The notes below the pieces were generated by a model. That model was not told the DNA's origin. It did no database searches and saw only the letters and a list, made by a program, of their open reading frames with translations. From a virus, in the IMG/VR virus record IMGVR_UViG_3300049830_000090, positions 1 through 30,359 of that record: DNA of 30,359 nt; one strand, given 5' to 3'. Position numbers and translations under genes: made by a program. Below are positions 12,785-21,222 of the stretch, in pieces (position 1 is the stretch's first letter; every line of letters starts with the position of its first letter).

Positions 12785-13312
12785 CTATTTAGCCGGTGCG
12801 CTCTGTGCCAGCAATTCGGTTTTGCGGATGCTGTTGGATGTGGTTCCGAAGTAAAACGCCATCACGGTAGACCATGCGCCGCCAAGGCTGCCAACCATGA
12901 TCATGAGGGCGTCGCCCCCATTTTCTGGTTTTCCGTGAAACACCAGCAACGCCAGCACTGCAAAAAACCCGAGTGTCACAACTACAGCCAGGGCAGCAGG
13001 GATATAAGACCCTGTGGCCTGCTGCATTTTTCGTGCGCTGTCTCGGTCTGCTGCTTCGGTTTGGATAACGGTTTTGGCTTGCTCAACAACCAATTCCTGC
13101 AATTTCGTCGCCTTGTCGGCTTCGATTTGTCGCAGCTTGACCAAAGCATCCGGGTTATTGCTCAAAGCCTCAGATACGACATCGGGGTCGGCAGATGTGC
13201 CCAAAGCGGAGGCGATCATTGCACCAATTGCAGGGCCAGCGGGGCCACCCAAAAGGGTGCCTAACACGGGCGCTGCTTTGCCGACTGCCCCGGCTATGCT
13301 TTTCCAGTCCAT
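12785..13312 (-). CDS. Three-TM holin
   Basis: 175 aa from the ATG at 13312, chosen because TTGGAG lies just upstream; a TTG four codons earlier is less likely. Begins MDWKSIAGAVGKAAPVLGTLLGG, a Gly/Ala-rich hydrophobic stretch. A soluble helical section follows ('LVKLRQIEADKATKLQELVV'), then two clear membrane segments near 105-125 ('AALAVVVTLGFFAVLALLVF') and 135-155. This is the holin_3TMs family layout. Holins open the inner membrane to let the endolysin reach the wall. The start is 1 bp after the endolysin stop, so both are on one late transcript. Confidence 0.8.
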   Translation of the reverse strand: MDWKSIAGAVGKAAPVLGTLLGGPAGPAIGAMIASALGTSADPDVVSEALSNNPDALVKLRQIEADKATKLQELVVEQAKTVIQTEAADRDSARKMQQATGSYIPAALAVVVTLGFFAVLALLVFHGKPENGGDALMIMVGSLGGAWSTVMAFYFGTTSNSIRKTELLAQSAPAK

Positions 13313-13313
13313 T

Positions 13314-13820
13314 TCAAGCTCCAATCAAATTTTCAGCGATGCGCTGAGCCCAGCCTCGGCCATAAGTGGCCCACAGCTCTGGGTTATCGTTGAGGAAGTC
13401 CAGCCGGTGGCCGTTGAAACGGGCCAGCAGGCGGTATGGGTCGATTTGGCTGAGCGCCAAGGCGGTTACAGAGCCGATGACCCCGTCATCCGCCACGCCC
13501 AAAGCGCGCTGAATAAACTGCACCGCTCGTTTTGCGCCAGAATTTACCGCCGTATCGAAGATGTCGAAACGCATCCCGTCTGGAGACAAGTCGATACCTG
13601 CCTTGCTCCAAAAGTCGCGTGCGTAGATCAGTTTGGCGCGCTCAAGGGTCAGGTTCTCGATGTCCTCGCCAGGGTATGTCATGGCGCTGATGCCGAATTT
13701 CGTGCCTTTGAGTTGACCGACGCCAACCTTGCCGCCTGTCCAGTTGCCTTTGTCACGGGGGTCGTTTTGAAATCCACCCTCATGCCCAATCAGCCGCTCA
13801 AAAGCTTGGTCGAAGTTCAT
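13314..13820 (-). CDS. GH108 endolysin (N-acetylmuramidase)
   Basis: 168 aa from the ATG at 13820, which overlaps the stop of the upstream gene (ATGA); an ATG at 13835 is an alternative. The N-terminal half is a glycosyl hydrolase 108 domain: 'IGHEGGFQNDPRDKGNWTGG' with the catalytic Glu at 14, then 'GTKFGISAMTYP'. Residues about 85-168 match the family's C-terminal peptidoglycan-binding part ('DTAVNSGAKRAVQFIQRALGV', 'DGVIGSVTALAL'). It cuts the glycan strands of the cell wall. There is no signal peptide or anchor, so it depends on the holin. Confidence 0.88.
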   Translation of the reverse strand: MNFDQAFERLIGHEGGFQNDPRDKGNWTGGKVGVGQLKGTKFGISAMTYPGEDIENLTLERAKLIYARDFWSKAGIDLSPDGMRFDIFDTAVNSGAKRAVQFIQRALGVADDGVIGSVTALALSQIDPYRLLARFNGHRLDFLNDNPELWATYGRGWAQRIAENLIGA

Positions 13821-14032
13821 TTGTTGATCGCCCATGGTATGTGGCTGACAATCCAGCCGATGACGCCCCCAAAACTGGAGGCAATTGCCATGCCCATCCA
13901 AAACCCGCCTTTTGATTTGTTGGCCAATTCAAGCAAGATTTTGACATCTGAACTCAATTCAGATACTTGCGTTTCCAGCGTTTTGACTTGCGCTGTCAAA
14001 ATTCCGAATTGGTATGGGTCGATCTCGTTCAT
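13817..14032 (-). CDS. XhlA-like small membrane protein, lysis cassette
   Basis: 71 aa. Residues about 10-42 are an amphipathic coiled coil ('ILTAQVKTLETQVSELSSDVKILLEL'), followed by one membrane segment at about 47-66 ('MAIASSFGGVIGWIVSHI'). This is the layout of XhlA-type haemolysin/holin partner proteins. It sits directly upstream of the endolysin with an ATGA overlap. It probably helps the holin or acts as a second holin. Confidence 0.65.
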   Translation of the reverse strand: MNEIDPYQFGILTAQVKTLETQVSELSSDVKILLELANKSKGGFWMGMAIASSFGGVIGWIVSHIPWAINK

Positions 14033-14043
14033 GGTCGTTCGCG

Positions 14044-14289
14044 TTAGTTGGTTTTTGTCACAAGAGCTAAAACATCAGGGTTTGCAGAAAGGAAGGCCGC
14101 CAGCTTTTGTTCTGCGTTAACAATTGGCTCGGCCTGCACTTGCGCATCAATAGATTCCTGCCGAATAGATTCGGCTTCCTCGTCAGTGATTTCTGCGCAG
14201 CCAATTGGCAGCAAAGATTCACCGCCATTTGCAATGTCGTCGATGCTTAAAAAATGAAGGCTGTTATCAGGTGCTTTGAAGTAAGGCAT
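14044..14289 (-). CDS. Tail fibre assembly-like small protein
   Basis: 81 aa. 'MPYFKAPDNSLHFLSIDD' and 'GGESLLPIGCAEITDEEAESI' match the small proteins that follow tail fibre genes in many phages of Gram-negative hosts, where they help the fibre fold. It begins 10 bp after the fibre gene stop. C-terminal half is a charged helix. Confidence 0.65.
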   Translation of the reverse strand: MPYFKAPDNSLHFLSIDDIANGGESLLPIGCAEITDEEAESIRQESIDAQVQAEPIVNAEQKLAAFLSANPDVLALVTKTN

Positions 14290-14299
14290 GCTGTCACCT

Positions 14300-16075
14300 T
14301 TATCGAGTTTCTGACCAACTGACCAGCGCGGGTGTACCGCCTGAAACCTGCACAGAATATTGGGCTCCAGGCGGGATCGGCGCGCTTACAGTGGCCACAG
14401 AGAGTGCAGGGACAGACAGCCCGTAGCTGGCAACTACACTATTGCTGTAAAGGGACACGCCACTATTCCCGCTGGATGACAAAACAGCAGCCGATACAAA
14501 AATGGTTCGGCCTGTTGTGTTGTAGTAGGCAGTGCCCAGCACGCGGGAGGCGGTAAGGTCATTTGATTTTTGACCATATCCCAGCGAAGTCATGGCACCC
14601 AGCGATTGCCCGCCAGCGCCTTGCACCAGAGTGGGGCTGCTGGCCCAAGTGCCTGCCGTAGTCTCCGAAATGTCGCAGAACCCACGGATGCGATAGGCGA
14701 CATTCGTGCGTGCAGAATTGGAGTAAAACACACCTGCCGAGTTGGAAGATGAGCTGATCGCGGTTGTGCTGATCAGGCCCGTTTCGTCTAGGCTCACGCC
14801 TGTTGATGGGTTGACAACAAAAGGTTCGAGCGTACCGGCATTGTCCAGCAGGCCAAAATACAGCCGCCCAGCAACAGCGCTGGGCATGCCCAAAGTTGCG
14901 CCACTTGGGACAGTCAAGGTGGCCGGAGCGGAAAGAGTGCGTTTTAAAGCAGCCCCATTGGTGAGTGTGGCAGAACGGAAATCAAGTGACTCTGCGGGGA
15001 ATGAAGCAATCAGCGCATTGCTTGCTGCTGAAACAGTCAAAGATGCCAGTTCTGGGCGCAACATGATGCCAGACTGCCCGCCAAAACCTTGCACCAAAGT
15101 CGGCGCAGATGACCAAGTGCCAGCGGTAGATTCCGTGATATCGCAAAACCCACGGACACGATACGCAACGCTTGAACGAGCAGTGATCGTATAAAAAACA
15201 CCTGCTGTGCCAGCGGCTGAACTGATCGCCGTGGTGTTGACAAGCGTTGTTTCGTCAAGTATGAACCCATTCGGGGTGCTTACAACAAAAGGCTCAAGCG
15301 TGCCTGCGTTGTCAATCCATCCCCAATAAATGCGCGCCTGCACGCCGTTTGTGGTGCCAAGAGTTGCCCCAGTTGGGACGATCAAAGACACAGCAGCCGG
15401 GGCAATCCGCGTAATAGGCGTGCCGCTGGCAACGGTTGTAGACCGGAAATCCAAAGTTTCAGCGGCCAGCGTGCCTGTCAGTGCGCTGCTTGCTACCGTA
15501 CATGTCAGCGACCCCAATGGGGATTTATTGGAGATGCCAATAGCGGGCGCGTACAAAATGACGCGCCACCCGGTAGCGGGGTTGCCAAGTGGCACAGCAA
15601 TGGCATGGTCACCGGCTGCGGTGGTGATGTTTGCGCCGCCTGGCAGCGCCAGTGTTGAGCTATTGGTGAGCGTCAAAACGCCATCAAAACGCAAAAACCG
15701 TGGGCCGTTGTAGCTGGTGCCAAACGAGGTAATCGCCGTGGTGCCGGTGATGTTGACCAGCGTACTATTTTGGTCACCGATTTCCGTGGTTGCTGCGCTT
15801 GCGAGGTCTTGATAAAGCCCTTGGCTAAATAGCTGCTCCCACCGCAAAGAATCGCCCTCGGCATCGCCTGGGGCCAAGCCTGTCAGCTTGTTGCCACCCA
15901 TTGGCAAATTGCCAGTTAGCGAGGTTTGCCCATCCCGCGAAAGGGATTGACTCATGGCCGATGCAATATCGTTGATCAGCGTTTGCCAATCTGCTGCGGT
16001 AGCGGATTGACCGTTTTGTGCGGGGTTCCAACTGTTTGAAACGAGGGAAAAACTTCCCGAACCATTGCGCGGCAT
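14300..16075 (-). CDS. Tail fibre / spike with duplicated modules
   Basis: 591 aa, GAGGTAAC ribosome site before the ATG. Residues 1-95 form the virion-anchoring part typical of podoviral fibres ('SNSWNPAQNGQSATAADWQTLINDIASAMSQ' in pieces, 'LPMGGNKLTGLAPG'). Residues 190-335 and 346-491 are two copies of one 146-aa beta-rich module, both containing 'DNAGTLEPFVV', 'RGFCDI' and 'GTW.S.PTLVQG.GGQS'. The end (about 495-591) is a different, Ser/Val-rich receptor-facing tip. It binds the host surface. The module repeat suggests a lengthened shaft. Confidence 0.8.
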   Translation of the reverse strand: MPRNGSGSFSLVSNSWNPAQNGQSATAADWQTLINDIASAMSQSLSRDGQTSLTGNLPMGGNKLTGLAPGDAEGDSLRWEQLFSQGLYQDLASAATTEIGDQNSTLVNITGTTAITSFGTSYNGPRFLRFDGVLTLTNSSTLALPGGANITTAAGDHAIAVPLGNPATGWRVILYAPAIGISNKSPLGSLTCTVASSALTGTLAAETLDFRSTTVASGTPITRIAPAAVSLIVPTGATLGTTNGVQARIYWGWIDNAGTLEPFVVSTPNGFILDETTLVNTTAISSAAGTAGVFYTITARSSVAYRVRGFCDITESTAGTWSSAPTLVQGFGGQSGIMLRPELASLTVSAASNALIASFPAESLDFRSATLTNGAALKRTLSAPATLTVPSGATLGMPSAVAGRLYFGLLDNAGTLEPFVVNPSTGVSLDETGLISTTAISSSSNSAGVFYSNSARTNVAYRIRGFCDISETTAGTWASSPTLVQGAGGQSLGAMTSLGYGQKSNDLTASRVLGTAYYNTTGRTIFVSAAVLSSSGNSGVSLYSNSVVASYGLSVPALSVATVSAPIPPGAQYSVQVSGGTPALVSWSETR

Positions 16076-16085
16076 GTTTGTTACC

Positions 16086-16448
16086 TCACTTCAAGAATTT
16101 GAGTTTGTAGAGCACCGACAAAAACTCGCCAACAATCTCGTCAATGATGTTTTGCAATGGCGTGTCATTTTTGCAAAAGTCGCGTGATTCTTCAATAACC
16201 TCAAGCATGACCTGCAATTGCTTGAGTATATCGGCGTCAGGTGCTTTCATCGTCGGGATGACGCCAATTTTCTGCAAATTGCGGCCCATCCATGCTTCTG
16301 AAAATTTGTCAGCAAGCTCAATGATTGCATCGTAAAATGCGCCAAGCGCCATGTGCTGGGCATAGCTGTCCGTGTTCAGGTGCGCTTTGTGCGCAACGTC
16401 ACGCGCCAAAAACAGCATGCCGACGAATTCTTGAGCGTTTGATTTCAT
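16086..16448 (-). CDS. DUF5856 family phage protein
   Basis: 120 aa from the ATG at 16448; the frame is open 5 codons further. All-helical, with 'EFVGMLFLARDVAHKAHLNTDSYAQHMALG' (seen in parts) followed by 'FYDAIIELADKFSEAWMGR'. This is the pattern I know as DUF5856, a ferritin-like helical bundle found in phage structural regions, function unknown. It lies between the internal protein and the tail fibre in the late operon. Confidence 0.7.
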   Translation of the reverse strand: MKSNAQEFVGMLFLARDVAHKAHLNTDSYAQHMALGAFYDAIIELADKFSEAWMGRNLQKIGVIPTMKAPDADILKQLQVMLEVIEESRDFCKNDTPLQNIIDEIVGEFLSVLYKLKFLK

Positions 16449-16619
16449 ATGACACCTGAACAAATGTCGTTTGCTGCGGCAATGGTATTGAAGCCTTTTG
16501 CAGCCCTGTTGGTCATGGCTTGTTTGCTGGCCGTGCGATTCGCTGTCATCAAATATATGCCCGACTGTTGTCTAAAGCGTTTATTCCTGATTCGCCTTGA
16601 TAAGCCCCGGCGTGGCTGA
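16449..16619 (+). CDS. Candidate 56-aa membrane protein on the opposite strand
   Basis: MTPEQMSFAAAMVLKPFAAL... with membrane segment 'FAALLVMACLLAVRFAVI' and a basic tail 'LKRLFLIRLDKPRRG'. It fills the 132-bp gap between two late genes but runs against them, overlapping the end of the 621-aa gene by 39 bp. The hydrophobic core with a positively charged tail is coherent, and the 'MPDCCLKRLFLIR' ending resembles small phage membrane proteins. There is no clear ribosome site, so it is a candidate only. Confidence 0.4.
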   Translation: MTPEQMSFAAAMVLKPFAALLVMACLLAVRFAVIKYMPDCCLKRLFLIRLDKPRRG

Positions 16620-18446
16620 ACCCAGCGCGACACCCCCACGGCGAAGCCCTTGTATCAGGGCTTGAGTTTGTGGATTAACCATGCCAGATTCAAGCAGAGC
16701 GGCGGCTTTTTGAGGATCTAACAACGCTTGTGCCAATTCTTGCGCCATGCGTTCGTTTGCATCTTTGTAGACAACTTGCCCAGCACGCTGCGCCAAATTG
16801 CCAACGATACCAGCTGGGCCAAAATTACGGATGGCATTGGGCAAACCGGCTTGTCCCATCATGTTGCTGTAGGCCATTTTCTGTACGGTGTCAGAGCCTA
16901 CGCCACGGCCTGCGGTGTCAGCAAAGTTAGCCCGAGCCAAGTCTGCGCGCAAGGCATTCATAGATTGAAGCTGTGCAGGCTCTAGGGTGTTTTCAAGCGT
17001 TGCGCCCTTAAAGCCTGTAGCGGTCTGCGCAGTTTGATCACTAAGTTTTTTTGCAAACTGTGCAGGCATGATTCGGCCTGTCAATGGGTTAACTGAACCC
17101 ATCAATTCCTCGCCTACAGCCATTTGATTAATGGGGCGCGATGCTTGCTGGAATGCTTCACGAGATGCCCCATAAACTGGAGAAATATTGTCCATTTCAC
17201 GTGTAAGCGTGGACTTCATGTCCATCAATGCAGACTTTGCATTTCGTCCTAGTGCGTTTGTGGCGGTTGGCTCTAAAGCGTCATCAATTGCTAATTTCAA
17301 ATAATGCAAACCATCAATAGAAGTAAGCGGATTGCCAATATCAATCCCTTTGTTTGCGGCCATGCGTTTTGCGTCATTGATAAACCCAGCAAATGACGGA
17401 CGTTTTGCCAAATCCTCTAGAGCTTTTGTGGGGCGAATTGCCATTGCTGCGGATTGCGCCTCTGTGCGAACTGGAGCGTTAGCTAGTGAGCCAAGGCCCG
17501 TATATTGCGCATCCCTTGCAATTTGCCCCTGAATAGCCATCTCTCGGCGCATCAAATCAGAATTACGAGCGCGACTATATGCAACCTCTGCCGCACCTTG
17601 TCGGGCTTGCAGCGCGGCTTCTTTTTCGGCTTCATCCCCCGCCAAGTTGCGCAAAACAGCAATCCGCGCATCGTTCTGCGCAGCTTGGCGCGCAGCCAGT
17701 TGATTCATTGCTACCGGATCTGTAGCCGTGGCGGTACGTTGCAAAGCGGCCAGCCCTGGGTTTTGTGCGGCCTCTGCGGCAGTAGGCAACGAGCCGGGGA
17801 CGATTTGATTTGCCGAACGCAACTGGTTGGCAACTGCGGCACCCTGCCCGCCTGTTGCTTCATTGATCGTGCGCCCTATGATTTGGTTGCGCCCGCCTTC
17901 ATAAAGTGGCTCAACAAACGATTTGGCGACCTGATAGCCGCGCACCAGAGCGGGCACCGCTGCACCTGCAATTCCGCCGATTGCCACGTTTTTTGCTCGT
18001 TCTGCTGCATCGACGCCAGGCTGCAAAGCGCCAGACAGCGCACCAATTGCCGCGCCACCGGGGATAGTGGCAGCGCCTGGGATAAACGCCGTAGGCACAG
18101 CCATGGCGAGGTTCCCGGCCACATTACCCGCCGTACCCGCGCCGGTTTTCATCAGAGGCGCGTCCAGTTTGCGCGCCATGGCAATCTCGGCATTGGACAT
18201 GCCGCCCATCGAATCGGGCAAATATTGCCGGACACCGCGCCCCACATCGGTCATGGCTTTGCCGACACCAGCCAAAAACTTTTCTGTCCCCGACATGCCT
18301 TCTGTCGGGTCATATGCGGGTGAGGCAGGCGCGCTTGCAGATGAAAAATTCATCCCATTAGCCTGCAACTTCTGCAAAAGTTGAGCTTTGGTCGTGCCTT
18401 CTGGCACGTTTTTGATGATGGTGCCGTCAGGCAAGCGCACGTCCAT
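16581..18446 (-). CDS. Internal virion / DNA ejection protein (621 aa)
   Basis: Begins 'MDVRLPDGTIIKNVPEGTTKAQLLQKLQANG', a small head known from podoviral internal proteins. A Gly/Ala-rich hydrophobic region follows at about 100-165 ('GTAGNVAGNLAMAVPTAFIPGA', 'IAGAAVPALV'), then a long helical Ala/Gln-rich body. Such proteins are packed inside the head and ejected to form a channel for the DNA. ATG overlaps the stop of the preceding 438-aa gene (TAATG). Exact role not deducible. Confidence 0.65.
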   Translation of the reverse strand: MDVRLPDGTIIKNVPEGTTKAQLLQKLQANGMNFSSASAPASPAYDPTEGMSGTEKFLAGVGKAMTDVGRGVRQYLPDSMGGMSNAEIAMARKLDAPLMKTGAGTAGNVAGNLAMAVPTAFIPGAATIPGGAAIGALSGALQPGVDAAERAKNVAIGGIAGAAVPALVRGYQVAKSFVEPLYEGGRNQIIGRTINEATGGQGAAVANQLRSANQIVPGSLPTAAEAAQNPGLAALQRTATATDPVAMNQLAARQAAQNDARIAVLRNLAGDEAEKEAALQARQGAAEVAYSRARNSDLMRREMAIQGQIARDAQYTGLGSLANAPVRTEAQSAAMAIRPTKALEDLAKRPSFAGFINDAKRMAANKGIDIGNPLTSIDGLHYLKLAIDDALEPTATNALGRNAKSALMDMKSTLTREMDNISPVYGASREAFQQASRPINQMAVGEELMGSVNPLTGRIMPAQFAKKLSDQTAQTATGFKGATLENTLEPAQLQSMNALRADLARANFADTAGRGVGSDTVQKMAYSNMMGQAGLPNAIRNFGPAGIVGNLAQRAGQVVYKDANERMAQELAQALLDPQKAAALLESGMVNPQTQALIQGLRRGGVALGSATPGLIKANQE

Positions 18447-19762
18447 TACTTTAAGCTCCCAAAGTCAACGACGCCACCTTGTTGTGCAGCAGGCTCATCC
18501 ACGCTATAGAACGGAACAAGCGGGGAAGCGCCGGGCAACGCTTGGAGGCGCTTCACTTGCGTTTGGTGCTGCTGGATTCGGGCGCGTGCGTTCTTTTCGA
18601 TTGCGTTGGACAGCGTAACCAATTCCGCACCTGTCATGCCCATGTCCCCAGCCGCTGCGCGACGGATCAAGGCACGTTCGTTGTCCGTGATTGGCCCTTG
18701 CCCACGCATGCTTTGCGATGCATCGAGTTCTGTTTTCGCCAAGTTTTGCATCAACTGAGCGGTGTTCGACAGCTTTTCGGCATTGTCTTTGCCACCAACC
18801 CCCAAGCCCTCACCCAAGCGGGCAAGCGTGACGCGGTAATCTGCGCCAGGGCCGGTGATAACCTTCCCGGAATTGACCAGATCGCGGATTTTCCCGGCAA
18901 CTTGGACTGTATTTTGTGCGGACTGGGCACCAGCCAAGCTTGCATCCAACTGCTTGCCCAAACCTTCGCCCATGGTTGTCAGCAGCGATTTTTCCGTGTT
19001 TACAGCCAAATTTACAGAAGGCGCACCAGCGCGCGCCAAGCCTTGCTTGACCCCAACCAGCGGCGCATTCGGCACAACCGACCCATTAGGCCCAGCCACC
19101 ACCAGATCGGAAAACGGATTGCCCGTTTTGGCAATAGGCGCAGCCCCAGCCGGGGTGCCACCAAATTCGCTAACAGGCACGAGCGAGCCGCCCACGTCTT
19201 TGTATTCGACCTTTGGTTTGCCGTAGTTTTGCGATTCGGCATACTGCTTGACCATATCCGCAGGCACGCCCGCTGCAATCGCCTGCTGGGGCGTCATGTT
19301 TTGCAGCATTTGCAGCATGCGTTGGCGCTCAGCCTGTTGGGCTTGTTGCTGCGCAAACTGCAACGTCCCTTGCATGCCAGCTTGGCGCAAGTTTTGGTCA
19401 GGCGCATTCAGCAATGCCGCATATGCGCCCTGCATGTTGGGTGCTTGTGCGGGCATGGTGGGGCCTACGCCATCGCCTGGGGCATTGGCGGGGGAGCCTT
19501 GGGCCTGACGTAAAAAATCAGCCATGGCTTTTTGCGTGCCTTCTGATCGCTGTGTGTTCAGGTCTGACAAGCCCTGTGCAGCAATGTCTTGCCCACGCAA
19601 GCCACCAATTGACCGCAGCCCAGCAGCGAGGTATTGCAAAGCACTTGGCGCGATATAACGCCCGCCAATCATTTGCCCTTGCGGCGCTTGAAATTCGCTT
19701 TGAGCGGCAGCCTGTTGGCGCTGCTGCTCAAGGATCTTTTGCTGTAAATCAAAGTCGATCAT
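18446..19762 (-). CDS. Internal virion / DNA ejection-type protein (438 aa)
   Basis: Gln/Ala-rich helical protein beginning 'MIDFDLQQKILEQQRQQAAAQSEF', with a conserved-looking stretch 'GGRYIAPSALQYLAAGLRSIGG'. The middle (about 60-180) is low-complexity and coiled-coil-like; the C-terminal third is helical ('LSNTAQLMQNLAKTELDASQSMRGQGPITDNERALIRRAA' in parts). Position and composition match ejection proteins of podoviruses. Overlaps the upstream gene by 14 bp. Confidence 0.6.
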   Translation of the reverse strand: MIDFDLQQKILEQQRQQAAAQSEFQAPQGQMIGGRYIAPSALQYLAAGLRSIGGLRGQDIAAQGLSDLNTQRSEGTQKAMADFLRQAQGSPANAPGDGVGPTMPAQAPNMQGAYAALLNAPDQNLRQAGMQGTLQFAQQQAQQAERQRMLQMLQNMTPQQAIAAGVPADMVKQYAESQNYGKPKVEYKDVGGSLVPVSEFGGTPAGAAPIAKTGNPFSDLVVAGPNGSVVPNAPLVGVKQGLARAGAPSVNLAVNTEKSLLTTMGEGLGKQLDASLAGAQSAQNTVQVAGKIRDLVNSGKVITGPGADYRVTLARLGEGLGVGGKDNAEKLSNTAQLMQNLAKTELDASQSMRGQGPITDNERALIRRAAAGDMGMTGAELVTLSNAIEKNARARIQQHQTQVKRLQALPGASPLVPFYSVDEPAAQQGGVVDFGSLK

Positions 19763-20813
19763 ATTTCACAGCCTTGTATCCATTGACCTCAAACACTGCG
19801 TCAGGATTGACCTTTTCGACCTCTTGGGCCATCACGCCAATATGCACAGGGCCGCCCCATATGTACTCATACAGGTAAACGTTCAGCCCATTGTCCATTT
19901 TGCCGACAAGTTCGATGTTCTTTTTAAGACGTCTGTCAGAGAAAAGACCAGCCAGCCCCGCGCCACCAAGCGAGCCACCGCCAGCGATAGGCAGACTGGC
20001 GATGCTCGTCCCAAGGCCCAGCAGACCGCTAATAGAGTTGCTGGTTTGGGCGTTTGATGCATTAGTTGCATTCAACCCGGCGTTGTATTGGGAGTTTGTG
20101 GCACCGAGCGTATCCGCACCTTGCGTCGTCGCTTGCTGCGCAAAATTCTGAAATTGTGGCGTTGTCACCTGATTGCCAGAGCGCAGCGCGTTGATCAGGT
20201 TCAACGGCCTATCCTGCAAGTAGGCTTGCTCTTGCAGCGCGGATGTGCGGTTTTGCTGGTCAAGGTTGATGCCTTGTAACGCCGCTTGCGTGCGCAGATC
20301 ATTGGCGTTTTGACCAGCAAGGTTCATCTCTCGGTTATAGGCAGAACTGCCCAGCGTGATCCCCTGGTTTGCCAAGCGCGTGCGCAAGGCCTCATCTTGC
20401 GTTTGCAAGGTGGGGTTAAGCCGGGACAAGATAGCATCTTGCGCGGTTTGACCTACATTGATGGCGCGCGCTGGCAAGCTAGACGTGTCAAGCTGCGGAT
20501 TCTCAAAAATCTGACGTACTTTGTCGAACCCGATGTTTGCAACGTCGCCATATTTGGTATTGAGTTGCAATTGCTGGTCAAGCGCCGCTTGAGCCTGTGG
20601 CGTCAACTCAGTTTTTTGCGACCACCCACCACCAGTTTCATTCCCACTGGAATCGTATTGTGGTGTGTACGAATACGTCAGATTGCCATAAGGGTTTGTC
20701 TGATTGATCCGGTTTGCATTTGTCGCATATTTCGCTGCGGCAAGATTGCCCTCGGCAGTGGCATTTGCCGCTGAGGTGTAATCAGGCGTTGCTGGCGCGC
20801 TGGACTTTCCCAT
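19749..20813 (-). CDS. Structural protein with S74 intramolecular chaperone domain
   Basis: 354 aa from the ATG at 20813, preceded by GAGGAAAAT. Residues 1-290 are Gln/Asn/Ala-rich and helical ('NRINQTNPYGNLTYSYTPQYD', 'QDEALRTRLANQGITLGSSAYNREM' in parts). The last 63 residues are a Peptidase S74 (intramolecular chaperone) domain: 'SDRRLKKNIELVG' with the self-cleaving Ser at 292, then 'YEYIWGG', 'GVMAQEVEKVNPDAV' and the final 'VKYDRL'. S74 domains trimerise a tail spike and then cut themselves off. Here the domain is on a protein encoded next to the ejection proteins. Confidence 0.75.
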   Translation of the reverse strand: MGKSSAPATPDYTSAANATAEGNLAAAKYATNANRINQTNPYGNLTYSYTPQYDSSGNETGGGWSQKTELTPQAQAALDQQLQLNTKYGDVANIGFDKVRQIFENPQLDTSSLPARAINVGQTAQDAILSRLNPTLQTQDEALRTRLANQGITLGSSAYNREMNLAGQNANDLRTQAALQGINLDQQNRTSALQEQAYLQDRPLNLINALRSGNQVTTPQFQNFAQQATTQGADTLGATNSQYNAGLNATNASNAQTSNSISGLLGLGTSIASLPIAGGGSLGGAGLAGLFSDRRLKKNIELVGKMDNGLNVYLYEYIWGGPVHIGVMAQEVEKVNPDAVFEVNGYKAVKYDRL

Positions 20814-21222
20814 ATTTTCCTCGGATGTATTTGCAGTCATCCCGCCACATGCGGAATAAATGTAGATCACCGTCAGGGGTTGCCTGCGCTAGTGTGCATT
20901 CTAGCTCAAACCCCATGCGGGTTACAAGATTTATCGACGTCGCGTTATTGGCGTCATTTGGTGCCGTAATTCGTTTGACTTTGAGTTGGTTGAACGGGTA
21001 GTCAAAAATGACAAACAAAAAGTCCCGCGTTGCCCAATTACCTTCACCTGCAATGTGGCAAACAATGTTTGCGCCGTTCCAGTCTTCGTACAGCACGCCG
21101 GCCACCAAATTGCCTGCGCCATCCAATTTGCCGATGGCTGTCCCTCGACCCGGAGACCATGTCCCGCCACCACGGGCACAGACCCATGGGCCCACAATGG
21201 CTGGGTCAAGGCACAGCCTCAA
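20782..21222 (-). CDS. GNAT-like N-acetyltransferase in the structural cluster
   Basis: 146 aa with a TTG start that overlaps the upstream stop (TTGA). Residues about 45-130 look like a GNAT fold: beta strand 'AGVLYEDWNGANIVCHIAG', 'DFLFVIFDYPFNQLKVKRITAP', then 'NDANNATSINLVTRMGFELECTL', where a helix leads to the typical 'GFE' strand. Such genes are common in podoviral head/tail clusters; the substrate is unknown. It overlaps the next gene start by 32 bp. Confidence 0.65.
   Translation of the reverse strand: MRLCLDPAIVGPWVCARGGGTWSPGRGTAIGKLDGAGNLVAGVLYEDWNGANIVCHIAGEGNWATRDFLFVIFDYPFNQLKVKRITAPNDANNATSINLVTRMGFELECTLAQATPDGDLHLFRMWRDDCKYIRGKYGKVQRASNA

Noticed and set aside
13014-14120. 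368-aa open frame antisense to holin, endolysin and XhlA-like genes
   Set aside because: The three - strand genes have clear family motifs and coupled starts; this frame has none.
16445-16639. 64-aa - strand frame between the DUF5856 gene and the ejection protein gene
   Set aside because: Most of it overlaps the end of the ejection protein gene in another phase, there is no ribosome site for the shorter start, and the product shows no fold; the opposite strand gives a more coherent membrane protein.
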